The translations under genes and the position numbers were made by a program. Under the pieces are notes generated by a model. It saw only the letters and a program-made list of their open reading frames with translations, was not told the origin of the DNA and searched no databases. 64,000 bases of DNA. Source: Pseudomonas kribbensis. GTDB taxonomy: Bacteria; Pseudomonadota; Gammaproteobacteria; Pseudomonadales; Pseudomonadaceae. The stretch covers positions 5,932,501 through 5,996,500 of the forward strand of contig NZ_CP029608.1 in assembly GCF_003352185.1 (NCBI RefSeq). Direction: 5' to 3'. This document shows positions 44,969 through 52,722 of the stretch, in pieces (positions within the stretch are counted from its first letter, which is position 1; every line of letters starts with the position of its first letter).

Positions 44969-46363
44969 TCAAACCGCGAAGATCTTGCCCGGGTTCATGA
45001 TGCCGTTCGGGTCGAACACCGCCTTGACCGCTTTCATGTATTCGATTTCCACCGGCGAGCGGCTGTAGGTCAAGTAGTCGCGCTTGGTCATGCCCACGCC
45101 GTGTTCGGCGGAGATCGAACCGTTGTACTTCTCGACGGTTTCGAACACCCACTTGTTGACGGTGGCGCACTTGGCGAAAAACTCGTCCTTGCTCAGGTTG
45201 TCCGGCTTGAGGATGTTCAGGTGCAGGTTGCCGTCGCCGATATGGCCGAACCAGACGATTTCGAAATCCGGGTAGTGTTTGCCGACGATCGCGTCGATTT
45301 CCCGCAGGAACGCCGGGACTTTCGACACGGTGACCGAGATGTCGTTCTTGTACGGCGTCCAGTGGGAGATGGTTTCGGAGATGTACTCGCGCAACTTCCA
45401 CAGGTTCTGCAACTGGGTTTCGCTCTGGCTCATCACACCGTCCAGCACCCAGCCCTGCTCCACGCAATGTTCGAAGGTTTCAAGGGCGCTGTTGGCCACT
45501 TCTTCGGTGGTCGCCTCGAATTCCAGCAAGGCGTAGAACGGGCAGTCGGTCTCGAACGGTGCCGGGACATCGCCACGGCCCATGACCTTGGCCAATGCCT
45601 TGTCGGAGAAGAATTCGAATGCGGTCAGGTCGAGTTTGCCCTGGAAGGCGTGGAGCACCGGCATGATCGAGTCGAAATCGGCGGTGCCGAGGACCATCGC
45701 GGTGAGGTTTTTCGGTGCACGATCCAGACGCATGGTGGCTTCGACCACAAAGCCGAGGGTGCCTTCGGCGCCGATGAACAACTGGCGCAGGTCATAACCG
45801 GTGGCGTTCTTGATCAGGTCCTTGTTGAGTTCCAGCACATCGCCCTTGCCAGTGACCACTTTCATGCCCGCCACCCAGTTGCGGGTCATGCCGTAGCGAA
45901 TGACCTTGATCCCGCCGGCATTGGTACCGATATTGCCGCCAATCTGGCTGGAACCGGCGGAAGCGAAGTCCACCGGGTAGTACAGGTGATGTTCTTCGGC
46001 CGCGTTCTGCAGTTGCTCGGTGACCACGCCCGGCTGGCACACGGCGGTGCGGTCGGTGAGGTTGATGTCGAGAATCTGGTTCATGTAGTCGAACGACACG
46101 ACCACTTCGCCATTGGCGGCGACGGCAGCGGCGGAAAGTCCGGTGCGCCCACCCGACGGCACCAGCGCCACTTTATGTTCGTTGGCCCAGCGGACGATGG
46201 CCTGCACTTGCTCGATGGTCTTGGGAAACACGATGGCGCTCGGCGCCGGGGCGAAGTGCTTGGTCCAATCCTTGCCGTACGCGTTCAGGGAGTCGGCATC
46301 GGTCAGGACCTTGCCAGGCTCGACCAGGGTCTTCAGTTCATCAATCAGGGCAGGATTGGTCAT
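44969..46363 (-). CDS. FAD-linked D-2-hydroxyglutarate dehydrogenase
   Basis: The 464-residue protein has an FAD-binding type-4 domain: PSGGRTGLSAAAVAANG, then AGSSQIGGNIGTNAGG. The C-terminal domain carries HIGDGNLHLN and AEHGVG. Glycolate oxidase GlcD is related, but the position beside divergent serA strongly suggests D-2-hydroxyglutarate dehydrogenase. In P. stutzeri this enzyme has been shown to remove the D-2-hydroxyglutarate that SerA makes while regenerating NAD. I place the start at MTNPALIDEL. A start ten codons earlier (46393) has an AGGA site five bases before it and cannot be excluded. Confidence 0.85.
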   Translation of the reverse strand: MTNPALIDELKTLVEPGKVLTDADSLNAYGKDWTKHFAPAPSAIVFPKTIEQVQAIVRWANEHKVALVPSGGRTGLSAAAVAANGEVVVSFDYMNQILDINLTDRTAVCQPGVVTEQLQNAAEEHHLYYPVDFASAGSSQIGGNIGTNAGGIKVIRYGMTRNWVAGMKVVTGKGDVLELNKDLIKNATGYDLRQLFIGAEGTLGFVVEATMRLDRAPKNLTAMVLGTADFDSIMPVLHAFQGKLDLTAFEFFSDKALAKVMGRGDVPAPFETDCPFYALLEFEATTEEVANSALETFEHCVEQGWVLDGVMSQSETQLQNLWKLREYISETISHWTPYKNDISVTVSKVPAFLREIDAIVGKHYPDFEIVWFGHIGDGNLHLNILKPDNLSKDEFFAKCATVNKWVFETVEKYNGSISAEHGVGMTKRDYLTYSRSPVEIEYMKAVKAVFDPNGIMNPGKIFAV

Positions 46364-46567
46364 CGACAGAACTCTCGAACAATTCATGGTCATCCTGAGA
46401 ACGCTTCACGTCGCAGGAATGAGTGATTAGCGGGGCGGCTATGCTAGCATACCGACCCCGCAGGCCAGTGCCCAACGGCGGTTCTGCGGTGACGGCTTTC
46501 TTGTCGTCAAGGTCAATGTCTGTTGACCATTTCCTGCCATTTTTCTCCGGGATACAGGTTTACGCAG

Positions 46568-47797
46568 ATGAGCAAGACTTCTCTCGATAAGAGCAAGATC
46601 AAGTTCCTTCTTCTCGAAGGCGTCCACCAATCGGCTGTCGACGTCCTCAAGGCGGCGGGCTACACCAGCATCGAATACCTGACTGGCTCCCTGCCGGAAG
46701 ACCAGCTCAAGGAAAAGATCGCTGACGCTCACTTCATCGGCATTCGTTCGCGCACCCAACTGACCGAAGAGATCTTCGATCACGCGAAGAAGCTGGTCGC
46801 AGTCGGCTGTTTCTGCATCGGCACCAACCAGGTCGACCTGGAAGCGGCCCGCGAGCGCGGCATCGCCGTGTTCAACGCACCGTACTCCAACACTCGCTCC
46901 GTGGCCGAGCTGGTATTGGCCGAAGCGATCCTGCTGCTGCGCGGCATCCCTGAGAAAAACGCTTCCTGCCACCGTGGCGGCTGGATCAAGTCCGCAGCCA
47001 ACTCCTTCGAGATCCGTGGCAAGAAACTGGGCATCGTCGGCTACGGCTCGATCGGTACTCAGCTGTCGGTCCTGGCTGAAGGTCTGGGCATGCAGGTGTT
47101 CTTCTACGACACCGTGACCAAGCTGCCGCTGGGCAACGCGACCCAGGTCGGCAACCTGCACGAGCTGCTGGGCATGTCCGACATCGTCACCCTGCACGTA
47201 CCGGAAACCGCTGCGACCCAGTGGATGATCGGCGAGAAGGAAATCCGCGCCATCAAGAAGGGCGGCATCCTGATCAACGCTGCACGCGGCACCGTGGTCG
47301 AGCTGGATCACCTGGCCGCTGCGATCAAGGACAAGCACCTGATCGGCGCCGCCATCGACGTGTTCCCGGTCGAACCGCGCTCCAATGACGAAGAGTTCGA
47401 AAGCCCGCTGCGCGGCCTGGACAACGTGATCCTGACCCCGCACATCGGCGGTTCCACCGCTGAAGCGCAGGCCAACATCGGTCTGGAAGTGGCAGAAAAA
47501 CTGGTCAAGTACAGCGACAACGGTACCTCGGTATCGTCCGTGAACTTCCCGGAAGTGGCCCTGCCGGCTCACCCTGGCAAGCACCGTCTGCTGCACATCC
47601 ACGAGAACATCCCGGGTGTGATGAGCGAGATCAACAAGGTCTTCGCCGAAAACGGCATCAACATCTCCGGTCAGTTCCTGCAGACCAACGAGAAGGTCGG
47701 CTACGTGGTGATCGACGTCGACGCCGAGTACTCGGAGCTGGCGCAAGAGAAGCTGCAACACGTCAACGGCACCATCCGTAGCCGCGTGTTGTTCTGA
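46568..47797 (+). CDS. serA: D-3-phosphoglycerate dehydrogenase
   Basis: The 409-residue protein starts at MSKTSLDKSKIKFLLLEG. NAD-binding Rossmann motif: GIVGYGSIGTQLSVLAEG. Catalytic His: TPHIGGSTAEAQANIG. The C-terminal ACT domain (from about residue 335, RLLHIHENIPGVMSEI) provides serine feedback. It begins serine synthesis from 3-phosphoglycerate. This shorter type can couple to reduction of 2-oxoglutarate, which fits the divergent D-2-hydroxyglutarate dehydrogenase gene. It ends in a strong terminator. Confidence 0.97.
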   Translation: MSKTSLDKSKIKFLLLEGVHQSAVDVLKAAGYTSIEYLTGSLPEDQLKEKIADAHFIGIRSRTQLTEEIFDHAKKLVAVGCFCIGTNQVDLEAARERGIAVFNAPYSNTRSVAELVLAEAILLLRGIPEKNASCHRGGWIKSAANSFEIRGKKLGIVGYGSIGTQLSVLAEGLGMQVFFYDTVTKLPLGNATQVGNLHELLGMSDIVTLHVPETAATQWMIGEKEIRAIKKGGILINAARGTVVELDHLAAAIKDKHLIGAAIDVFPVEPRSNDEEFESPLRGLDNVILTPHIGGSTAEAQANIGLEVAEKLVKYSDNGTSVSSVNFPEVALPAHPGKHRLLHIHENIPGVMSEINKVFAENGINISGQFLQTNEKVGYVVIDVDAEYSELAQEKLQHVNGTIRSRVLF

Positions 47798-47814
47798 TCC
47801 GGCGCTGAGCGACA

Positions 47815-47844
47815 AAAAAGGGAGCCCCTCGGGGCTCCCTTTTT
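47815..47844. terminator. Bidirectional terminator after serA
   Basis: A 14-bp stem (47815-47828 with 47831-47844, core GGGAGCCCC/GGGGCTCCC) has an A-tract before and a T-tract after. It can serve both serA and the convergent DUF4399 gene. Confidence 0.94.
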
Positions 47845-47860
47845 CATGCCGCTGGAAAAA

Positions 47861-48286
47861 TCATTCCACGGTGATGGTGATTTTCTTCGAGACCACGGGC
47901 GGATCGAAAGCCATGTGGTTCTTGTCACCCAGCTCCAGCTGCAGGGTGTGCTTGCCTGGCGCCAGTTTGATCTCGGCGAAGGTCTGGGCCTTGCCGAAAT
48001 GCATGTGGTTAGCGTCGGTCGGTACCACTGCACCGGCCGGAACGATCTCCTTGGCGTCGATCAGCAGATGGTGGTGACCGGTATTCGGCGTGGCATCACC
48101 AGCCGGTGCCAGCGCGACGTCCTTGGTGCCGAACTTGACGGTGAAGGTCTGCGAAACCTTTGCTCCGTCTTCGGGAGAAACGATGAACACTTCGGCCCCC
48201 TTCGGCGCCGGCGTGGCCGCACTGGCCAGCACCGAAACGCCCATCAGCAAACCAGCCAAAGCAGCACGTGACATGAATGTTTTCAT
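47861..48286 (-). CDS. DUF4399 periplasmic protein
   Basis: The 141-residue precursor has a signal peptide (MKTFMSRAALAGLLMGVSVLA). The mature part contains the family blocks VFIVSPEDGAKVSQTFTVKF, GHHHLLIDA and HMHFGKAQTF, then LAPGKHTLQLELGDKNH. It looks like a small beta-sandwich, and the clustered histidines could bind metal. No function is assigned to DUF4399. It stands alone, 134 bases from the divergent binding-protein gene. Confidence 0.87.
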   Translation of the reverse strand: MKTFMSRAALAGLLMGVSVLASAATPAPKGAEVFIVSPEDGAKVSQTFTVKFGTKDVALAPAGDATPNTGHHHLLIDAKEIVPAGAVVPTDANHMHFGKAQTFAEIKLAPGKHTLQLELGDKNHMAFDPPVVSKKITITVE

Positions 48287-48420
48287 TCTCTTCTCCAGTT
48301 TTTCCGTAAAATCCGCGCGGTCATGACAACTTCATGACCATTCGTTGTCGAAGGCACTCGACAACCATAGCAAAGCGAGCCTGACCAACAGGCCGCGACA
48401 ATGATTTCAAAGGAGTGACC

Positions 48421-49005
48421 ATGCGTTTTCTGCCTGGCCTGATCTGCCTGCTACCCCTTCTGAGCCCGCTGGCTCACGCCGAACTGATTGATGACGTCAA
48501 CGACCGTGGCGAGTTGCGCATAGCCCTAGAGGCTAATACACCGCCCTTCAATTTCAAGGACGGCGACACACTCACGGGGTTCGAGGTCGAGCTTGGGCAA
48601 CAGCTGGCCAACGAGCTGGATGTACGCGCCGACTTCATCGTCACCGACGAAGCCGATCTGCTCCAGGGCGTCGAAAGCGGCAAGTACGACGTCGCGCTCA
48701 ACCACATAGCACTGACCCCGGAACTCAAGGATCGTTTCGACGTGAGCCAACCTTACACGCAGGTCAATGCGCAGCTGCTGGCGAAAAAGGATGAACAGCC
48801 CCGCCCGCTGGTGCTGGTCCAGGCGTTGACGGAAGAGAAACCGAAGGTCGGGCCGCCGGTGGATCTGGCGATTCCGTTTCAGAAGGGCAATCCGGCGTTT
48901 CAGGCGAGTCTGGAGAATGCGTTGCAGCGGATCAGGGCGGATGGGCGGCTGGAGGCGTTGTCGCAGAAGTGGTTGAGCGTGCAGGCCGCTGAAGACCTGA
49001 AGTGA
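48421..49005 (+). CDS. Shortened periplasmic amino-acid-type binding protein
   Basis: The 194-residue precursor starts at ATG 48421, with AAGGAG five bases before it. A signal peptide (MRFLPGLICLLPLLSPLAHA) is followed by the first lobe of a family-3 solute-binding protein, RGELRIALEANTPPFNFKD. The hinge-proximal block LTPELKDRFDVSQPYTQ is present. The usual second-lobe core (LKGKxVGVxxGT and about 50-60 residues) is missing. The chain jumps to DLAIPFQKGNPAFQASLENALQRI and the normal C-terminal helix. It may be a single-lobe binder or a degenerating gene. No transporter genes adjoin. Confidence 0.8.
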   Translation: MRFLPGLICLLPLLSPLAHAELIDDVNDRGELRIALEANTPPFNFKDGDTLTGFEVELGQQLANELDVRADFIVTDEADLLQGVESGKYDVALNHIALTPELKDRFDVSQPYTQVNAQLLAKKDEQPRPLVLVQALTEEKPKVGPPVDLAIPFQKGNPAFQASLENALQRIRADGRLEALSQKWLSVQAAEDLK

Positions 49006-49011
49006 CGGTGT

Positions 49012-49497
49012 CTAGTCGAGTGCCTTGAGCGCTTGTGCAGCCTGCGGCAGTTCAAGTTCGCTGAAGACCTGCACCCCATGGCGCTTCAGCAACGCGGCAG
49101 TTACCCCTTCGCCACTCACCTTCACCCCACTGAACGTCCCGTCATAGGTCAGCAGATTCCCGCAGGAAGGACTGTTGGCCTTGAGCACCGCTACGCGAAT
49201 CCCGTGCTTCTGCACCAGTTCCAGCGCCTGGCGGGCGCCATCGAGAAACTGCGTACTGACGTCTTCGCCTTCGGTGGTGATCACCGCCGCAAGGCCATCG
49301 AGCACTTCACTGCCCTGCCCGCCCGGAATCTCCGCCGCCGCCCGAGGCGTCGGCAAGCCGCCGGCGACTTCCGGGCACAACGGTACGACACGCCCCTCGG
49401 CAATCCACTGCTCCAGCAGATCGAACGGCCCGCTGGCCCCACCGTCGTAACGCACGCGGTGACCCAGCAGGCAGCGGCTCACAAGGATTTTGTGCAT
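49012..49497 (-). CDS. DUF523-family protein
   Basis: The 161-residue protein starts at MHKILVSRCLLGHRVRYDGG. The DUF523 pattern is visible: an early Cys in SRCLLG, CPEVAGGLPTPR in the middle, and LKANSPSCGNLLTYDGTFSG. These cysteines may bind metal or an iron-sulfur cluster. Relatives are fused to DUF1722 in YbgA-type proteins. No reaction is known. The gene begins one base after the stop of the upstream 2-oxoglutarate oxygenase gene, so the two are probably co-translated. Confidence 0.85.
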   Translation of the reverse strand: MHKILVSRCLLGHRVRYDGGASGPFDLLEQWIAEGRVVPLCPEVAGGLPTPRAAAEIPGGQGSEVLDGLAAVITTEGEDVSTQFLDGARQALELVQKHGIRVAVLKANSPSCGNLLTYDGTFSGVKVSGEGVTAALLKRHGVQVFSELELPQAAQALKALD

Positions 49498-49498
49498 C

Positions 49499-50131
49499 TC
49501 AGAACGGCTCGTTGCCACGGCGGCGAAACCAGCCTGTCAGCGACAAGCGCTCGCGTTGCGCCGGCAACACTTCATGAGGGACTTCACCGGAGAGGAACAC
49601 CACCAGACAACCGCCGGTGGGTTGCACGTCATGGACCCGATCGCCCTCCAGATACATGCGCAACTGCCCGCCATCCTCCGGCAGCCAGCCGTCGTTGAGG
49701 TAGATCACCGCCGAGACCATGCGCCGGTCATCGTCGCGAAAACGGTCGACATGCTTGCGGTAGAACGCGCCCGGCGGGTACAGGGCGAAATGGCATTCGA
49801 AGTCCTCCAGACCGAGGAACAGTCCGCGATTGAGGGCCTCGCGCAGGCTGTCCATCAGGTTCAGATAACGGTCGCTGGCCTCGGCCTGGCCGGGATCGAT
49901 CCATTGGATATGGTCGCCGCGAATGCCCTCGCGGACCTCCGAAAACGGCCCGCGTCCGACGCCCGCCGGTGCCAGTTCACCTTCGGCCTCACGTTTACGG
50001 CACTCGGCAGCCAGCGCGCGGGTCAGATCCGCAGGCAGGAATATGTTCTGCTGCGACCAGCCACGCTCGGCCAGGTCGTCGACGATACGTAACAGCAGCG
50101 GGTGTTCAGAGGATATTTGCATGGCGCGCAT
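49499..50131 (-). CDS. 2-oxoglutarate/Fe(II) dioxygenase, prolyl-4-hydroxylase type
   Basis: The protein of about 210 residues has the Fe(II) facial triad: H-x-D in YRKHVDRFRDDDRR and the distal His in GEVPHEVLP. The 2-oxoglutarate arginine follows in RLSLTGWFRRR. The DSBH core has YLNDGWLPEDGGQLRMY. Such proteins hydroxylate a protein or small molecule; in some bacteria relatives act on ribosomal or elongation-factor prolines, but the target here is unknown. The start is uncertain: ATG 50131 and ATG 50122 are both possible and neither has a strong ribosome site. Confidence 0.85.
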   Translation of the reverse strand: MRAMQISSEHPLLLRIVDDLAERGWSQQNIFLPADLTRALAAECRKREAEGELAPAGVGRGPFSEVREGIRGDHIQWIDPGQAEASDRYLNLMDSLREALNRGLFLGLEDFECHFALYPPGAFYRKHVDRFRDDDRRMVSAVIYLNDGWLPEDGGQLRMYLEGDRVHDVQPTGGCLVVFLSGEVPHEVLPAQRERLSLTGWFRRRGNEPF

Positions 50132-50239
50132 AGTATGCCTGCGGCAAGAATTCCGACAGAGCCACGCGGCGGCTTGATACGAATTCTCGACAAGTACTGG
50201 CACCGCACGGAGAATAGTCCGCTGCCGACAGGAGTCCCT

Positions 50240-50992
50240 ATGCGCCGTTTGCTTTTTTCACTGTTGATGTTCTGCGTTTTGCCCGCCTGGGCAGACGGCC
50301 ACGACCAGTTGTACAAGGTCGCCGGCTGGCCGGACCAACGTGCGCATTTCAATGACGCCCTGAGCGCCGCGCAACAGCGTTACCAGAGCAGCCTGCCGCC
50401 AGCGGTGTTTCAGGCGCTGGTGAGCAACAGCAATCAGCGCTTTGCTCCGCAAGCCGTGGATCAACGGGCCGAAGCGCAACTGCGCAAGAACCTTGCCGAT
50501 CCGAAACCGGCTCTGTCGTTCTTTCAGTCACCGCTGGGCAAGAAAATTGTCGCCGCCGAACTGCTGGCGACCCGTCGCGATCAGTTGGCGAAAAACGCCA
50601 AGGGCCTGCCGAAGATGCCGGCTAGCGACAGCCGCCTATTGATCATCGGCCACCTCGCCCAGGCCCTGCCCGCCCGCGAAGCCGGTGCCGAAGTCAGCCT
50701 GGCGATTGCCGGCGTGGCGGCGGACAGCCTGAGTTCGATGATCCCCGGCCTGCTCGGCGGCGGTCAGGCCCAGGGCATGTTGAACGGTCAACGCCAGCGC
50801 CTGATGGATCAGATCGGCGCCGATCTGAACAACACGCTGCTGTACGTTTATCGCGATCTGTCGGATGAAGAGCTGGAAGAGTTCGCGACCTTTGCCGAGT
50901 CCACCGAAGGCAAGGCCTACTATCAGGCCGCGCTGGCGGCGATTCGCGCCGGGCTGGCCGTCGGCCAGAGCACCTCTAACCTCAGCCAGTGA
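50240..50992 (+). CDS. DUF2059 periplasmic protein
   Basis: The 250-residue precursor starts at MRRLLFSLLMFCVLPAWA, a signal peptide, with AGGAG seven bases before it. The mature protein is all-helical. Near the C-terminus it has the DUF2059 stretch YRDLSDEELEEFATFAESTEGKAYY, written here around residues 210-234. The family is common in the Pseudomonas periplasm and has no established role. It overlaps no neighbour and converges on the alpha/beta hydrolase gene with one base between the stops. Confidence 0.83.
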   Translation: MRRLLFSLLMFCVLPAWADGHDQLYKVAGWPDQRAHFNDALSAAQQRYQSSLPPAVFQALVSNSNQRFAPQAVDQRAEAQLRKNLADPKPALSFFQSPLGKKIVAAELLATRRDQLAKNAKGLPKMPASDSRLLIIGHLAQALPAREAGAEVSLAIAGVAADSLSSMIPGLLGGGQAQGMLNGQRQRLMDQIGADLNNTLLYVYRDLSDEELEEFATFAESTEGKAYYQAALAAIRAGLAVGQSTSNLSQ

Positions 50993-50993
50993 T

Positions 50994-51944
50994 CTAGGGA
51001 TTGCGGCCCTTGATCCGCTTGTTCAAGAACTCGAAATACTCCTCGCGCATCTCTGCCGTTTCATTGGCCAGATGATGCCGCGCCTCGGCCAGCAGCAGAA
51101 TCTGCGGCCGGTCGAACTTCCATTTCATCACTTGCAGGTTGTGCTGCCAGTCCACGGTCATGTCCGCCTGACCCTGGACGATCAGCGGCCGACGCGGACT
51201 TTTCTTCGCGTATTCCACCCGTTTGATCCAGCGTGACAGCGCCCCGACCCAAGCCGTTGGCAGGCGCTTGGGCTGCAACGGATCGGCCTGCAGGAACGGC
51301 AGGAAATCCGGGTCATTGGAATTCTCGCTGAAGCGCCGGGCGATGCCCCGGACAAAAGGCCGCAACAGGTAATAACTGAACTGCGACCAACCCCAGGCCC
51401 GTGGGCGCACCAGCGGCGCCAGCAAAATCAACTGCCCCTGGGCCGGGCTGTTCTCACCGTGATTGAGCACGTGATCGACAATGATCGCACCGCCTGTGCT
51501 TTGCCCGCACAGGTGCCACGGCTGCGGCAACGCAATCGAGCGCGCCTCGGCGAAAAGACCTTGCAGCGCATCCTGATACTCGGAGAAATCGCGGATGCTC
51601 GCCCGTGGCCCGCTCGACAGACCATGCCCGGGCAAGTCACAGGCAATCACTGCGAACCCCAGATCCAGCGCCCACTCGATCACATGCCGGTAGAGGCCGG
51701 TGTGATCATAAAAACCGTGCACCAGAAACAGCGTGGCCTTGGCCGTTTCCGCCGGCCACCAGCAATGGCTGACGAGTTCGTAACCATCGACATCGAAGCG
51801 GCCCATGCCGCGCCAGACATCGCGCTCCGGGAAGTCGGTCCTGTAGAACCGCTGATACGCCTTCGCCTCCTCGGACAACGGCTGCCACTCGGCCAACGGC
51901 TTGAGGCTCGCACGCAGATGATCGGGATCGAAAGCAACAGACAT
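50994..51944 (-). CDS. Alpha/beta hydrolase, monoglyceride-lipase-like
   Basis: The 316-residue protein has the serine-hydrolase pattern. The oxyanion region is HGFYDHTGLYRHVIEWA, GHGLSSGPRASI follows, and the nucleophile elbow is LCGQSTGGAI. The C-terminal His is in ARHHLANETAEMR. The order and spacing resemble monoacylglycerol lipase or lysophospholipase-type serine aminopeptidase-S33 proteins. No signal peptide is seen. The substrate is likely a lipid ester but is not proven. ATG 51944 is chosen over a TTG two codons upstream. Confidence 0.83.
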   Translation of the reverse strand: MSVAFDPDHLRASLKPLAEWQPLSEEAKAYQRFYRTDFPERDVWRGMGRFDVDGYELVSHCWWPAETAKATLFLVHGFYDHTGLYRHVIEWALDLGFAVIACDLPGHGLSSGPRASIRDFSEYQDALQGLFAEARSIALPQPWHLCGQSTGGAIIVDHVLNHGENSPAQGQLILLAPLVRPRAWGWSQFSYYLLRPFVRGIARRFSENSNDPDFLPFLQADPLQPKRLPTAWVGALSRWIKRVEYAKKSPRRPLIVQGQADMTVDWQHNLQVMKWKFDRPQILLLAEARHHLANETAEMREEYFEFLNKRIKGRNP

Positions 51945-52041
51945 GGGCAATTCCAGAACGGTAAACAGACTTTATCGGCCTGCGATATTCATCTGTCGCG
52001 GCAAGCATGGCAAGCTAGCGCGCCTCCGAGGATCGAAAACC

Positions 52042-52620
52042 ATGCGCCCGCCCTACCGCACCGCACTGTTTGCCAGCCTGCTCGCCATCGTGTGTGCCGG
52101 CGTGCTGTGGGCCGCGTACGACTGGTTTCAGGGCCGCTATCTGCGGGCGTTCAGCGAACACACCGCGGTGTTTTCCGGCGACCCGTTGCGTCTGCCCGAC
52201 GACCTCGCCGGCCCCGGCAATATCCGCCTGGTGCACTTCTGGGACCCGGCCTGCCCGTGCAATGTCGGCAATCAACAGCATCTGACCGAGATGGTCGAAC
52301 AGTTCGGCCCCAAGGGCGTCGAGTTCTTCGCCGTGCAGAAGGCCGGCAGCCACGGTCAGTTGCCCGCCACCCTCAGCAATCTCAAGACCATCGCGGTGCT
52401 GCCCGGCTCCGAACAGATCCCCGCCAGCCCGGCCGTGGCGATCTGGGACCGCAGCGGCAAACTGGCTTACTTCGGCCCTTACAGCGAGGGGCTGACCTGT
52501 AATTCCAGCAACAGTTTTATCGAACCGATCCTGCAGGCGTTGAGTGATGATCGTCCGGTGAATGCCACCCACACGCTCGCGGTCGGTTGCTACTGCCCGT
52601 GGCCGGTGGAGACGAAGTAA
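52042..52620 (+). CDS. Membrane-anchored thioredoxin-like protein with a CxC motif (DUF6436 type)
   Basis: The 192-residue protein has one N-terminal helix (TALFASLLAIVCAGVLWAAY), so the rest faces the periplasm. A thioredoxin-like fold is suggested by NIRLVHFWDPACPCNVGNQQ followed by VEFFAVQK and IPASPAVAIWDRSGKLAYFG. The redox site would be CPC rather than CxxC. Further cysteines lie in GLTCNSSNSF and at the end in GCYCPWP. I believe this is the family called DUF6436. It may handle disulfides or metal in the periplasm. Confidence 0.72.
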   Translation: MRPPYRTALFASLLAIVCAGVLWAAYDWFQGRYLRAFSEHTAVFSGDPLRLPDDLAGPGNIRLVHFWDPACPCNVGNQQHLTEMVEQFGPKGVEFFAVQKAGSHGQLPATLSNLKTIAVLPGSEQIPASPAVAIWDRSGKLAYFGPYSEGLTCNSSNSFIEPILQALSDDRPVNATHTLAVGCYCPWPVETK

Positions 52621-52722
52621 GGCATTCCGGACATTTCAAGGACAGCGATGCACGGCACACGAGGCGTGTGCTAATTGTTTGCAGCCCGACGGGCGGCAAT
52701 CCCGAATGCACAAGGAGTCACC

